Positions 1-9,174 of a stretch of DNA of 64,000 bases are shown one piece after another (position 1 is the stretch's first letter; each line of letters starts with the position of its first letter). The position numbers and the translations under genes were made by a program. The notes below the pieces were generated by a model that saw nothing but the letters and a program-made list of their open reading frames with translations, was not told the origin of the DNA and did no database searches. The DNA is from Tetrapyrgos nigripes. Taxonomy: Eukaryota; Basidiomycota; Agaricomycetes; Agaricales; Campanellaceae. The stretch spans positions 372,001-436,000 of the forward strand of contig JAACJM010000024.1 of the NCBI GenBank assembly GCA_013368315.1. The letters run 5' to 3'.

Positions 1-8
1 TTTTGCAG

Positions 9-961
9 TCATTTAAATCGGAGACGCTATGCTCAGAATGATGACACGCTGTACGTCGCGCCGGAAGATGAACGGACGGATTATGTATGTGACATTTCCT
101 TTTATTCGCACAGAAGAGTTGCTGATGTGAATACCAGTCACAACCACCGATGGCAAATTGGTATAGCGGTATTCTGAAGTAAGTCTCCTTTGCCATCTGC
201 GAGGACGATTCCTAATATCAATGGCGTGGTTTTGCAGCACCGGCAAACGAAGATATGGACACCCAGCTCTGAACGGTGTACTCCCAGAACCTTGGCTACC
301 TCTTAAGAAAGGCCAAACCCTCCGTAACAACCTGGAACGTGGCGAACCAACATCCCGAAATACCAACGACTCGGGTCAAGCCGTCGTCCTCACTCTCCGA
401 AAACGACCCAGTGTTGTCCGACGATCCCGTATACCATCACTGTCAGGTGCAAGCTCAAATAACACTTCATATATGAACGGTACAGGAGGGAATGCCAACA
501 CCTCTACCAACCCCTGGGAAGACGTTGAGTCTCGTTCGCCTGTTCGTGCATCATCAGGTTCAAGATTAGCGCATCGTCTAAGCTTCGATCATGCTACGGG
601 AGTGATCATGTTACCAGAAGACGGCGGATGGTTGGCGGATGAAGATGAGATGGATAGTGATGAAGAAGAGGTAGAACAAGATGTACATGGGGACGAAAAT
701 GGAGCTGCTGCGAATGGTGGTGCGAGGCCCGGGTTAGCGAGAAGTTCGACGGAGCCTGTGGTTTCTGGAGGTGCGCCTAGCTCGGTGACTTCAGCGTCAG
801 TGGGTACGACAACGACGGATGATGAGAGGACGACGCCGATTCAGACGCCTTCTGCCAGTCCAGCTAGGATGTCAAGGTATGGGACGTATTTCCATCATCC
901 TGAGAGAAGGAGGATGGCCATCCCAGGTGCTTTCCCGACAGGGAGAAACACGACGCAGTGA
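9..961 (+). CDS. C-terminal part of a probable CSC1/OSCA-type (DUF221) membrane channel
   Basis: This is the 3' end of a gene that runs off the left edge. Three exons can be read: 9-84, 138-178 and 238-961. Each is bounded by GT-AG introns (gtatgt, gtaagt; ttgcag), and the frame is open across the joins. The joined protein contains a Tyr/His/Pro/Trp-rich segment (YGHPALNGVLPEPWLP), then a long Ser/Thr-rich, acidic, low-complexity tail ending HHPERRRMAIPGAF. The HPAL..LPEPWLP pattern resembles the extracellular tail of fungal CSC1/Phm7-like calcium-permeable stress-gated channels, which would place it in the plasma membrane. The transmembrane core lies outside the window, so the assignment rests on one short motif and is tentative. 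The tail itself is disordered and not diagnostic. Confidence 0.45.
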
Positions 962-1200
962 ATCTGATTGTATGATTGGTTGGTGGACAAGCTTCATTGT
1001 TGTCATTTTTGTTTTCTTGTCATTTGATGATCCGCATATTCTTGAATAGTCACTAGTAACTTAAGGAGGAAGATACCCTTCATGCAGATACGCTCATTCA
1101 TTTACAGCATCGTATATTCTTGTGTAATAACTACATACAGATACATTTTTATGCTTGCAACTAGGACTCATTTCAGTTGTACAAGAACTTCCAATAGAGT

Positions 1201-2268
1201 TTAGATATACATCCCTCCCTCACCAAATGTAGAAGCCTTTGCTGAAGAGGTTGGAGGATGGCTATTCTTTGGTGTATGCCAGGCAGCAGCTTCTCCATCT
1301 GAAATGGATTCCCCAACCGCGGCGAAAAGAATATTTTGAGCAGTATTCATAAAGCTTTCCGACCACTGGTACTCGTCTTCTGATAGATGAGAGAAATCAG
1401 AGGATTTGAGAGTCTTTGGGGGTGGTGTTGGGATTTTTGGGAAAGGAAGGAGGAAAAGAGTCCCTTTCAACGACTGAGAAGGGTCACTAGCTATCAAGGA
1501 CATGAGAGCTGCAGAGGTATTTGAGTGGATCATATTGGGAGGAGAGAATGGTTGGGCGGTTGATTTCTGAAGAAGGTACGCTTGTCAGGCACGGACGGAA
1601 TGATAAATCCAACAAGTGCTCACCGATGTAGAGTCAGCAGGAGCGGTCGACAGATATCGGATTGGTGCGTCTTGCTGAGCGATTGGTTCAGGAGAGATAT
1701 ATGTTGGTGACGAGTACACATCTAGGAGCGAGACGCTGAAGGATCCATCAGGGAAATTCGAACAGTCTGCAAGATAATTAAAACATACCTATTTGGCTTC
1801 AACTCGTTAAGAATGAACTCGGCATAGTCATGTATGTAGTTCAAAGGAAGCCGCGTAAATGTCTCCGAGACAATGACTGTAGACTTGGACCATGATGGTG
1901 CAAAGACTAGTCCTACCTAAACGATAGTAGAAGTTGGTACCGGTTCATAGGACGCGTCATTGCAAGTACCTGGATTTTATTGACGTAAATTGACCCAGCC
2001 TGTTCGCCAAGTTTGATTCCTTTTGCCCAATATTTCCCAGCATCTCCAGATGCAAAGATTAGAGGACGATCCTTTGGGATGGAACCAGCGAGCTTGATCT
2101 CGGGAGTCGTTACCGGCTCGCTCTCCGCCGTCTTTGGTTCAAGAGGGTTGTATTCGTCTTCTTCGTCTGATTCGACTGCATATCGAGGAGGAACGGTATC
2201 TGCGAGAGGATCAATGTCCTACAGAAATTAAGCCAAGTTTTGTGGAGCCTAGTAGATTTACAGACCAT
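1201..2268 (-). CDS. Proteasome assembly chaperone 1-like protein
   Basis: Five exons on the minus strand (2268-2266, 2218-1970, 1916-1789, 1735-1624, 1566-1201) join with no frame break to 285 residues. The start ATG forms the whole coding part of exon 1, giving MDIDPLADTVPPRYAVESDE. The middle (SGDAGKYWAKGIKLGEQAG, then VSLLDVYSSPTYI) and the PNMIHSNTSAALMSL segment near residue 178 resemble the layout of PSMG1/PAC1, a chaperone that pairs with PAC2 to nucleate the 20S proteasome alpha ring. The length matches that family (about 285 residues). The alternative is an uncharacterised conserved fungal protein, because sequence conservation of PAC1 is low. The gene is divergent from the myosin light chain gene, with 125 bp between the two start codons. 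Confidence 0.55.
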
Positions 2269-2393
2269 AGCTTTTTGAGGTTGTAGTGATCGTGGTACAG
2301 GTGCTGGAGCGGCTAACAAAGGCAAATATCCCAACTCCTTTCTTCCATTTCTTTCACGATCCTCTAACGCTAGACCACTATGGTACGTTCTTC
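2269..2393. promoter_or_regulatory. Shared divergent promoter between the PAC1-like and myosin light chain genes
   Basis: Only 125 bp separate the minus-strand ATG (2268) from the plus-strand ATG (2394), so the two genes must share a compact bidirectional promoter or overlapping 5' UTRs. No clear TATA box was seen. Confidence 0.5.
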
Positions 2394-3087
2394 ATGGCAT
2401 CCCAGAAGGCTCGCACTGACTGTATATCTCAGAGCGACAACGCAGGTTAGACATCTAGGTTAATCTCGCGAGACTTTGCGATCTGATTATTTTACAGAAT
2501 ACAAAGAGGCTTTCGCGCTTTTCGATAAGAAGGGAACAGGTTCTATACCCAGGGAAATGCTCGGAGAGCTGCTGCGAGCTCTTGGACAGAACCCAACGCA
2601 AGCCGAGGTCACAGAGTTGGTAGGATCGGCACCTCGAGAAAGTGTGTATCATGCATCTAGTTCTTTGACTACATCGCGTACTGACCACTACATTAGTCGA
2701 CTACAAGACATTCTTGACGATTCTTAACCGTCCAGATGGCTTCAAACCTGCCGGTACACCTGGTCAGTACACATCGGATTATATCTCGGTTTGAGGCACT
2801 AACGACGCGCCTTATTTGGTTACAGAGGAGTTTATCCGTGGTTTCCAAGTGTTTGACAAGGAAGGAAATGGATTCATTGGGGCTGGTGAACTCAGATATG
2901 TTCTGACACAATTGGGAGAGAAGATGACTGACGAGGAGGTGGACGAACTCATGAAAGGGGTACAGATTGGCGCGTGCGTATCCGCCGGTTGATTCTGTTT
3001 TATCACTGTTGAGCTGACACGCTCTTTCTTTCTAGTGACGGAAACGTGAACTATGAATCTTTTGTCCGCACTATTCTCAGCCAGTAA
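2394..3087 (+). CDS. cdc4: Essential myosin light chain, Cdc4/Mlc1 type (EF-hand protein)
   Basis: Five exons (2394-2445, 2498-2641, 2697-2762, 2826-2973, 3036-3087) join to 153 residues. The protein begins [13 protein letters not shown] and continues [17 protein letters not shown] and [14 protein letters not shown]. The latter is the hallmark of Cdc4/Mlc1-type essential light chains rather than of calmodulin. A second EF-hand pair follows ([20 protein letters not shown], then [16 protein letters not shown] at the C-terminus). The family binds IQ motifs of type II and V myosins and IQGAP and is needed for actomyosin-ring assembly and cytokinesis. The first loop ([12 protein letters not shown]) lacks several calcium ligands, as usual in light chains. 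The length agrees with the family (140-155 residues). Exon 1 was chosen because its ATG reads in frame into the conserved EYKEAF start. Confidence 0.9.
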
Positions 3088-3601
3088 ACCTTTTGCATGT
3101 ATCCTTCCCACTCGTGATGTTGTATCATATCATATTTTTCTGTAAAAACCGCGTTGAAAGCTTGAAATACCTTCCTGTCCTTGTGCATTGTGTCTGCACG
3201 CTTGCGTTCCGCTAATGGCTCGGTCAAATCTTAGTCATTAGCAGGACCAAAAGATTAACCCAGCGATGTTCTCGCGTAATGATACCATGCTGTGACTACC
3301 GAGACTCGGCCTGCTGCTTGAGAGGTTTCATTTTAACCAGTCAAAGGCATTCCATTTTCATGTGCTCTACAATGCACTTCATTTAACGCGGTAACCTTCA
3401 AAGTGCATGATTTCGTTCATTTTTTCTACCTCTCTGAGTATCTACATTCTAGCATGCTTTGATAGATTATGACAAGAATAGATGTTCTTCGTCGTACCCA
3501 AGAGCTGTAGTGATCCTTTAGGTCGCTTCATAAAGAGTCTCTAAAAGAACACTCACCGTTGTAACTTGTGAACGCGCAGGATACCAATCCAGCTCCACCA
3601 G
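3088..3601. other. Intergenic region, tail-to-tail
   Basis: This lies between the 3' end of the myosin light chain gene and the 3' end of a convergent F-box gene. It should hold both 3' UTRs. No coding pattern or repeat was seen. Confidence 0.5.
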
Positions 3602-5164
3602 CTATCGCACACGCTCCATCACATCATGGGCTGACAGCACTTCATCATAGACGTCCACGTCTAGCTTTAAGCTGAATGAGCTCAGAGACGTGACTCTGCC
3701 TGCTTGGAATCCAATGACACGACTTTCCAGCATGTTAGCGATGGGCTTGAGGAGCGCGAGCTCTTCAACTCCTTCGCCTTCAGACCACGAGCGTGGTAGA
3801 AAGACGCTAAGCGTAGAAAGGGAAGGAAGGAGTGGCCGAGCTGTGCTATTGGGATCAACTGGGAGATGCCGGAGGAAACAATCATCTGACATGGCATCGT
3901 CTTCAAACATTTCAACATCAAGCTGAGTTATGCTAGGGGTACTTCGCAGTACATCGAGCAATTCACCTTGATGAGGTCGCACGTATTTCATGGAAAGCCT
4001 TTGTAAACGATGGTTGGAACGGGACAGCATGGACGTAAGAGGTGCCAGCCTCAACAGATCGTACATGGTATCGTTTCCTTCAAGATCAAGGGCTTCCAAG
4101 CGAGGCAGGTGTAAATGTTTGAGGAGATCAAGATCGTCGGACTCCACAAGAGTGCTCAAACACAAACGGGAGATCTCAGACTGGAGGTAGCCGCCAGTGA
4201 TTGACAGAGTGGCCATGGAACTGGTTTGGAATTGGCCGTTCCATTGCAAGTCAAGCCTCAGCCTGTGCAGGTATTGAAGGTTCGAGCAAAGACTCGATGA
4301 CAGCACCTCCAAGTCCAGCGGTCGACAGATCACAGTTGTCAAAGAATCGATAGTAGAAGAAGCTAGGCCGAGCTCTACAAGGGCGACGTCAACGCCAGTT
4401 CCAGCATCAAGCCGTCGCAGGTTCGTAGCTGATTTGAGGACCTTGGAGAGCCCGTGGTAGTGTTCTCTGCGTAACGAACCCTTGATTTTCAATGAGTCGA
4501 GTCTCCCCAAAGACAGTACACAAACGCGTTCATTGAGCCACGAGAAGCACCCGGAACCCCACAACTGAGCAGATCTCCATTGAGCTGAGCAGCCAAGCAC
4601 CATCTCGAAGACGAGGCGTGTATTTTGCCTGTCCCTGTAATAAAAGAAGCAGCTGACATCCACAGTCAGTGGCATTTTCTTCACTACAGATAAGTGATGG
4701 GTTAAAATATGAACGTGCGCGCTAGAAATTTCGACGTCGAGATCTAGCATAATCGTGGGCCAGGCGTGTGGGGCGACTTGTCTCCAGAGAGAACACGTAT
4801 GGGACAGAGCGGTGAACGGTGCATAGACTCCATGGTTGCCTCTATCTGCTTCATGCTTGTCGTGACAGTAAAGAGCGAAAATCTTCTCCAACACCTCCAC
4901 GGGAAGTCGACGTATAGGATTAAGTAGGGAACGTTTCCTCTCCAAAGACGCCGCGGCGAGATTTCTCTGCTTCTCCAATACGTGTACCCGGTCCATGAGC
5001 AGTCGTATCTCCTCGTCATAGGCAGTGACCTGCTGATGCAAGGACTCTACGGAATCAAGGAGGCGGCCAGCGCCTGCTTTGGACAACGCATTCCAGCTAC
5101 GCAGCTGACGGGTATTCAGATCGAAGTCTTCGTCGATAAACATGATGATATCGTCGTTCAACAT
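3602..5164 (-). CDS. F-box/LRR-like protein (array copy 1)
   Basis: This is a single open exon of 520 residues. An N-terminal coiled coil (about residues 30-85, ending LEKQRNLAAASLERKRSLL) is followed by an F-box-like segment, IRRLPVEVLEKIFALYCHD, and then HTCSLWRQVAPHAWPTIMLD. A long leucine-rich C-terminal region follows. This coil plus F-box plus degenerate LRR layout is typical of the hugely expanded agaricomycete F-box family, whose members are predicted SCF ubiquitin-ligase substrate adaptors. The target is unknown. The copy is intact. It is the paralogue of the interrupted copy at 9175-10725, and the F-box-coding stretch of the two is nearly identical at DNA level. The start MLNDDIIMFIDEDFDL is supported by the parallel start in copy 2. 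Confidence 0.85.
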   Translation of the reverse strand: MLNDDIIMFIDEDFDLNTRQLRSWNALSKAGAGRLLDSVESLHQQVTAYDEEIRLLMDRVHVLEKQRNLAAASLERKRSLLNPIRRLPVEVLEKIFALYCHDKHEADRGNHGVYAPFTALSHTCSLWRQVAPHAWPTIMLDLDVEISSAHVHILTHHLSVVKKMPLTVDVSCFFYYRDRQNTRLVFEMVLGCSAQWRSAQLWGSGCFSWLNERVCVLSLGRLDSLKIKGSLRREHYHGLSKVLKSATNLRRLDAGTGVDVALVELGLASSTIDSLTTVICRPLDLEVLSSSLCSNLQYLHRLRLDLQWNGQFQTSSMATLSITGGYLQSEISRLCLSTLVESDDLDLLKHLHLPRLEALDLEGNDTMYDLLRLAPLTSMLSRSNHRLQRLSMKYVRPHQGELLDVLRSTPSITQLDVEMFEDDAMSDDCFLRHLPVDPNSTARPLLPSLSTLSVFLPRSWSEGEGVEELALLKPIANMLESRVIGFQAGRVTSLSSFSLKLDVDVYDEVLSAHDVMERVR

Positions 5165-5749
5165 GGTTCTACAGCTCTCTATAGCAGCTGGAGGCGAATT
5201 GGCTTCGAATTTCTGGTACTATTGTGAACTTGTGATAGTACTTCTTTGAGTTAAACAAGGAGAGAAAAGAGAACCAAGAGATTCCTTACAATTTTTGAGG
5301 GACACAGAATGATTCCCCACCAGGTTGAGCCTGACTAGGCCTGGCTAGTAGCAATATCGCAGTCCGAGATGGTGGTCCAGGTGTAGATTGGTCGTGTGTG
5401 GCCCCGGTGTGGGAAAAGTTACACCTGTCATTTTGTGGAGTCTTTTTTATTATGCTCTCCTCTGTTGACTGCGTGCAACTTGTTGGAGGCTACCTATCCC
5501 GTATGGAGAGCACGAGCTTCTCTTGAGTCTTGTTTACGAGGTACTTTTTGCACTTCGGTCCCTCTAAGTCCAGATTTGCTCACAGCTGATTGAAGAGACC
5601 CTTGTGAAACTGAACGACATCATTATCCTATCACAGGAGGAGGAGGAGGAAAGGAAAATTGTGCTGTGTCCTCTCAGTATGGTCAGGATAGTATCCGGTT
5701 ATGATAAGCGCGCCAATTTACTACTTTTTGAAAGTTGAATTGCATGCTA
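5165..5749. other. Intergenic region upstream of F-box copy 1
   Basis: It holds the 5' flank of the minus-strand F-box gene and runs to the left end of the first MITE-like element. A short purine run (gaggaggaggagg) occurs near 5637-5650. No gene was seen. Confidence 0.4.
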
Positions 5750-6002
5750 CACACCCAGCAGTAACCAATATTCCGTGGCCAGAAGTTAATTAGGAAACAT
5801 CAAATCTCTGGCGCTCGAAAACGGATTCGAAAACTTTAAATTTCCGAAGCCTCGGCAAGCGATCCGATTGGCTCGGATCCGCTTCCGATAAATTTCTGAA
5901 GCACGAAAACCTTTCGTTTCCAAATGAGTTTCCTGGTCCCTCGAAAACTTGACCTTTCCGAACTAACTTTTGGCCAATGAATATTGGTTAGTGCTGGGTG
6001 TG
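5750..6002. mobile_element. MITE-like element, copy 1 (253 bp)
   Basis: Terminal inverted repeats start CACACCCAGCA on both ends and extend inward imperfectly for about 45 bp. A CTA triplet flanks both ends (5747-5749 and 6003-6005), consistent with a short target duplication. The interior has no ORF and shares long stretches with the element at 6172-6405, for example cctcggcaagcgatccgatt. It is non-autonomous; the mobilising transposase is not in this window. Confidence 0.8.
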
Positions 6003-6171
6003 CTATTGAGTAGAAACCAGGTAGGGACGGCTCCAGTCCGAACATACGGATGCTACCCGTTTCAGAAGCAAGAACTTGGAGAGGTTAAGACTTGTTCGTG
6101 AGTTTCTTTTTCTGATCGACTTTCTAAACTTTGCGTGCTCGTCGCACCGTCTGTATAGAGGTAGTAAGCTA

Positions 6172-6405
6172 CACACCCAGCAGTAAGTAATTTTCACTGG
6201 TCGAAAGTTAGGTAAGAAACATGGTGCTCGAAAACTTTAAAAATTCTCGAGGCCTCGGCAAGCGATCCGATTGGCTCGGATCCGCTTCCGATAAATTTCT
6301 GAAGCACGAAAACCTTGAGTTTCCAAGAGAGTTTCCTCGTCCCTCGAAAACTTGACCTTTCCGAGCTAACTTTCGACCAGGGAAAATTACTTACTGCTGG
6401 GTGTG
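6172..6405. mobile_element. MITE-like element, copy 2 (234 bp)
   Basis: It belongs to the same family as 5750-6002. The terminal inverted repeat is about 40 bp with one mismatch and begins CACACCCAGCAGTAAGTAAT. AGCTA occurs directly outside both ends (6167-6171 and 6406-6410), a likely 5-bp target duplication. There is no coding capacity. The near-perfect inverted repeat suggests a younger insertion than copy 1. Confidence 0.85.
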
Positions 6406-6788
6406 AGCTAGCTGATCTTATACTGCCTCTGACGGCGATTCGGCTATATACCTTTCTTTCACTATTTGACTACCAGTCGGTCAGTACTACTCACGATTTT
6501 CTCCGTGGATTGTATGCTGAAAAAACCAATAGAATCCAATACCCCTGTATCTGAACGAACAGGTCCGAGCTGCGTCCGAGCTGCTTCACAGTTTGCTAAT
6601 CGGATAATCGGATACTTCAAAGCTTCCAATTCCTATACCCCGTCCTCTCAGTCAGAATAGCGAACAAAATTGATTCGCCTGTGCTGAGAGTAAGCCAAAT
6701 TACCTACAGCCCAATTATCCTTGACCTCATCTCACACAATGGCAGAAACTCAAGGCTACAAGCCCTTTCGAAGCATCTCAGTATACAG
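6406..6788. other. Intergenic region
   Basis: This is a non-coding stretch between the second MITE-like element and the first 130-bp direct repeat. No gene was seen. Confidence 0.4.
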
Positions 6789-6918
6789 TATTCTGTAAAG
6801 GATTAGGTCAGCCTGCGATGAGACCCAACCTCCAACTGGACCAAAAGGCCACAATATTCGGTACGTGTGAATACCGTCGCAGGCTCTATATATGGAGTAA
6901 GGGACGTGACCCTTACAT
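6789..6918. repeat. 130-bp direct repeat, copy 1
   Basis: The sequence from tattctgtaaagg to cccttacat recurs base for base at 7116-7245. It contains a 20-bp near-palindrome with GTAAGGG/CCCTTAC half-sites around ACGTGA (6897-6916), and a TATTC...GAATA dyad around ggtacgtgt. Confidence 0.9.
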
Positions 6919-7115
6919 TACCTCCCCTTCGAGGCAATCTCCTTTCTGGGTTCCTCAGGCCCAGATCGGTGTCCTTATATAGAAGACCCCGAATCGTTTC
7001 AGGTTTCCCACGCCTGTCCCGATCCTCAGCCACTGGTTCCGTGAAGGGCGAAATCCCAAGGCCCTATGAAAAGGGGAGTTCCTCGAGGATCGAACCAGTG
7101 ACCGTTTGTACCGAA

Positions 7116-7245
7116 TATTCTGTAAAGGATTAGGTCAGCCTGCGATGAGACCCAACCTCCAACTGGACCAAAAGGCCACAATATTCGGTACGTGTGAATA
7201 CCGTCGCAGGCTCTATATATGGAGTAAGGGACGTGACCCTTACAT
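7116..7245. repeat. 130-bp direct repeat, copy 2, in the FMO-A promoter
   Basis: It is identical to 6789-6918 and separated from it by 197 bp. This copy ends 12 bp before the TATA element of FMO-A, so its palindrome (7224-7243) sits in the core promoter position of that gene. Confidence 0.9.
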
Positions 7246-7257
7246 ATTCGAGATGGG

Positions 7258-7267
7258 TATATATAAA
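7258..7267 (+). promoter_or_regulatory. TATA element of FMO-A
   Basis: TATATATAAA lies 56 bp upstream of the FMO-A ATG. FMO-B and FMO-C have comparable elements at similar distances. Confidence 0.55.
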
Positions 7268-7313
7268 CATCAAATCCCCCTCGATTAGCCGCCATCAAGT
7301 AGACTGCGAGCAG

Positions 7314-8839
7314 ATGTTACAACCACCACCAACTCAAGCAAGAATCCTCATCGTTGGTGCAGGACCAACGGGATTGGCCACCGCCGTGTCTCTCATCAAG
7401 CATAGAATTGCCGTTCACGATATAGTCGTTGTTGATAGTGCCCTCAGCGGGCAGAATTCTTCGAGGGCTGTTGTCATACATGCAGCTACTCTAGAGGTGT
7501 GTTATTACGCGTCTTGATCATTTCCCCACATCGTTGACCCGGTGAAATATTTCCAGGCTCTCGAATCCATTGGATGCCGCACCAAACTTGACGCTACCGG
7601 TATACATATGCAAGGAATCCGTATACAAGATGGGAATGGGTCGCCCTTCCTGGTCAACGATTTCACTTCTCTCCATCCTTGCACCAAATTTCCCTATGCA
7701 TGCATGATCAGCCAGGCTCACACCGAAATCGAATTAAACAAAGAGTTAGAAGCGTTGGGTGGTCATGTTTTCAGGCCTTTGAAGGCAATTGGGATGAAGC
7801 CCGTCGGAAATGGTTTGCAAGTTTCCTTTGAAACTGGTCAGACTATCACGGCACAGTATGTCATTGCTGCAGATGGTGCTCGCTCTGTGGTACGGTCTAT
7901 TTGTGTTCGTTCATAACCTCACATTTTGATGTCCGGTAGATCCGCTCAGTCGCCGGTATCGGTTTCCTCGACCCAGAAGGCCTCGAAAAGGACAAGTCCG
8001 TCGACCCAAGAACATCCCAAATGATTTTGGCAGATGTTTCCTTCGATTCCAGTCTCGATCACGTATTTCCCGTTGATCACTACACTGGTAACTTCTCCAT
8101 CTGCCCTGATGGTCTATTCCTCTTGGCTCCTCTCGCACACCCCAAGGTCCAGTCAACCCTTTACGGCGCCTCCGAGCCAATTTATCGGATTGGCTTTTCC
8201 GTTCCGCTGAGGAAAGGCGAAGCACCCTCTCAACCTGGGTTGGAGGTGCTTCAGGAATATGTTGATGGACAGGGACCACCGATCATTTCCTCGGACCCTT
8301 CAAGAAATCCTACTAATAAGCCTGTGCATTTGAAGAAAGTATATTGGTCGACGAGATTTAGGACGCATTCCGCGATTGCGGATACGTTCTTTAAAAGGAT
8401 ACATGGGGACACAGAACAGGAGAATGGAGGAATTGTCATGCTTGTTGGGGATGCTGCTCATATCCACTCACCGGTAAGATTTGCGGCCTCTGCGTAAAGA
8501 CTCTAGTACTCACTTGGCCACTTGCAGATGGGTGGTCAAGGAATGAACCTCGGACTTCGTGATGCCGTCGGTCTTGGAGCTGTCGTAGCCAAACACATTC
8601 AGTCTCTAACAGGGCCGGATGCGAACACCAACAGCAATCTTGAATTGCTACAAGGCTTTGCTAAAGAGAGACACGGACGGGCATCAAGGCAGATTGCTAT
8701 GACGAAGAGATTTGCCTGGTTTGTGGGTTCGTTGATGAATCCGTGGTCGATACAGTATTGGGTCCTGTATGTTATGGGGAAGATTCCATTCTTCAAGAAG
8801 AAGTTGGTCTGGCAGTTGAGTGGGCTCGGGAACAGGTGA
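7314..8839 (+). CDS. FAD-dependent monooxygenase FMO-A (aromatic hydroxylase type)
   Basis: Four exons (7314-7496, 7557-7889, 7940-8473, 8528-8839), all phase 0, give 453 residues. The N-terminus has the Rossmann GxGxxG fingerprint (ILIVGAGPTGLATA), the centre has the DG motif (VIAADGARSV), and residues near 345 have the GD motif with the FAD-ribityl signature (GDAAHIHSP then MGGQGMNLGLRDAVG). These define class A flavoprotein hydroxylases (FAD_binding_3; phenol/pentachlorophenol-hydroxylase-like), which use NADPH, O2 and FAD to hydroxylate aromatic or polyketide substrates. The protein lacks the C-terminal thioredoxin-like domain of 600-residue phenol hydroxylases. A hydrophobic stretch near the C-terminus (SIQYWVLYVMGKIPFF) may associate with membrane. 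The substrate is unknown. It is the first of three paralogues in this array. Confidence 0.88.
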
Positions 8840-9174
8840 AAACGCACTGTCCATGCGTTCATGGCATTACGACTGTATCATTGATTTCTGTGCCCTTATT
8901 GGACTGTGTCTTGACATATAACTATCAGCATGGTTTTCATAGAGTATGATATACGTACACAACCAGAGATACAAGATAAACAACCTTCCTTTTGTTGTAG
9001 AGACAAACTCTGGGATACATCAAATGTCTAAGGAACCAACTGGTCGTCCATCGCCTTTGGCTTCATTCAAATCCTTCTACAAGGTGGCGACCCCATCGTT
9101 ATCAAAAGCTCCGGTCCTGAATGTCGAGACATTGTCCCCAAGAGTACCAATCCCTGCGGAAGCTCTAGCCGAGG
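8840..9174. other. Intergenic region between FMO-A and F-box copy 2
   Basis: Tail-to-tail spacer that should hold both 3' UTRs. No gene was seen. Confidence 0.4.

Noticed and set aside
7085..7110. Reverse-strand ggttcgatcc resembling a tRNA B box, with an A-box-like tggtccagttgg upstream
   Set aside because: The spacing is too long and the flanking arms do not pair into a cloverleaf, so neither a tRNA nor a clear SINE can be supported.
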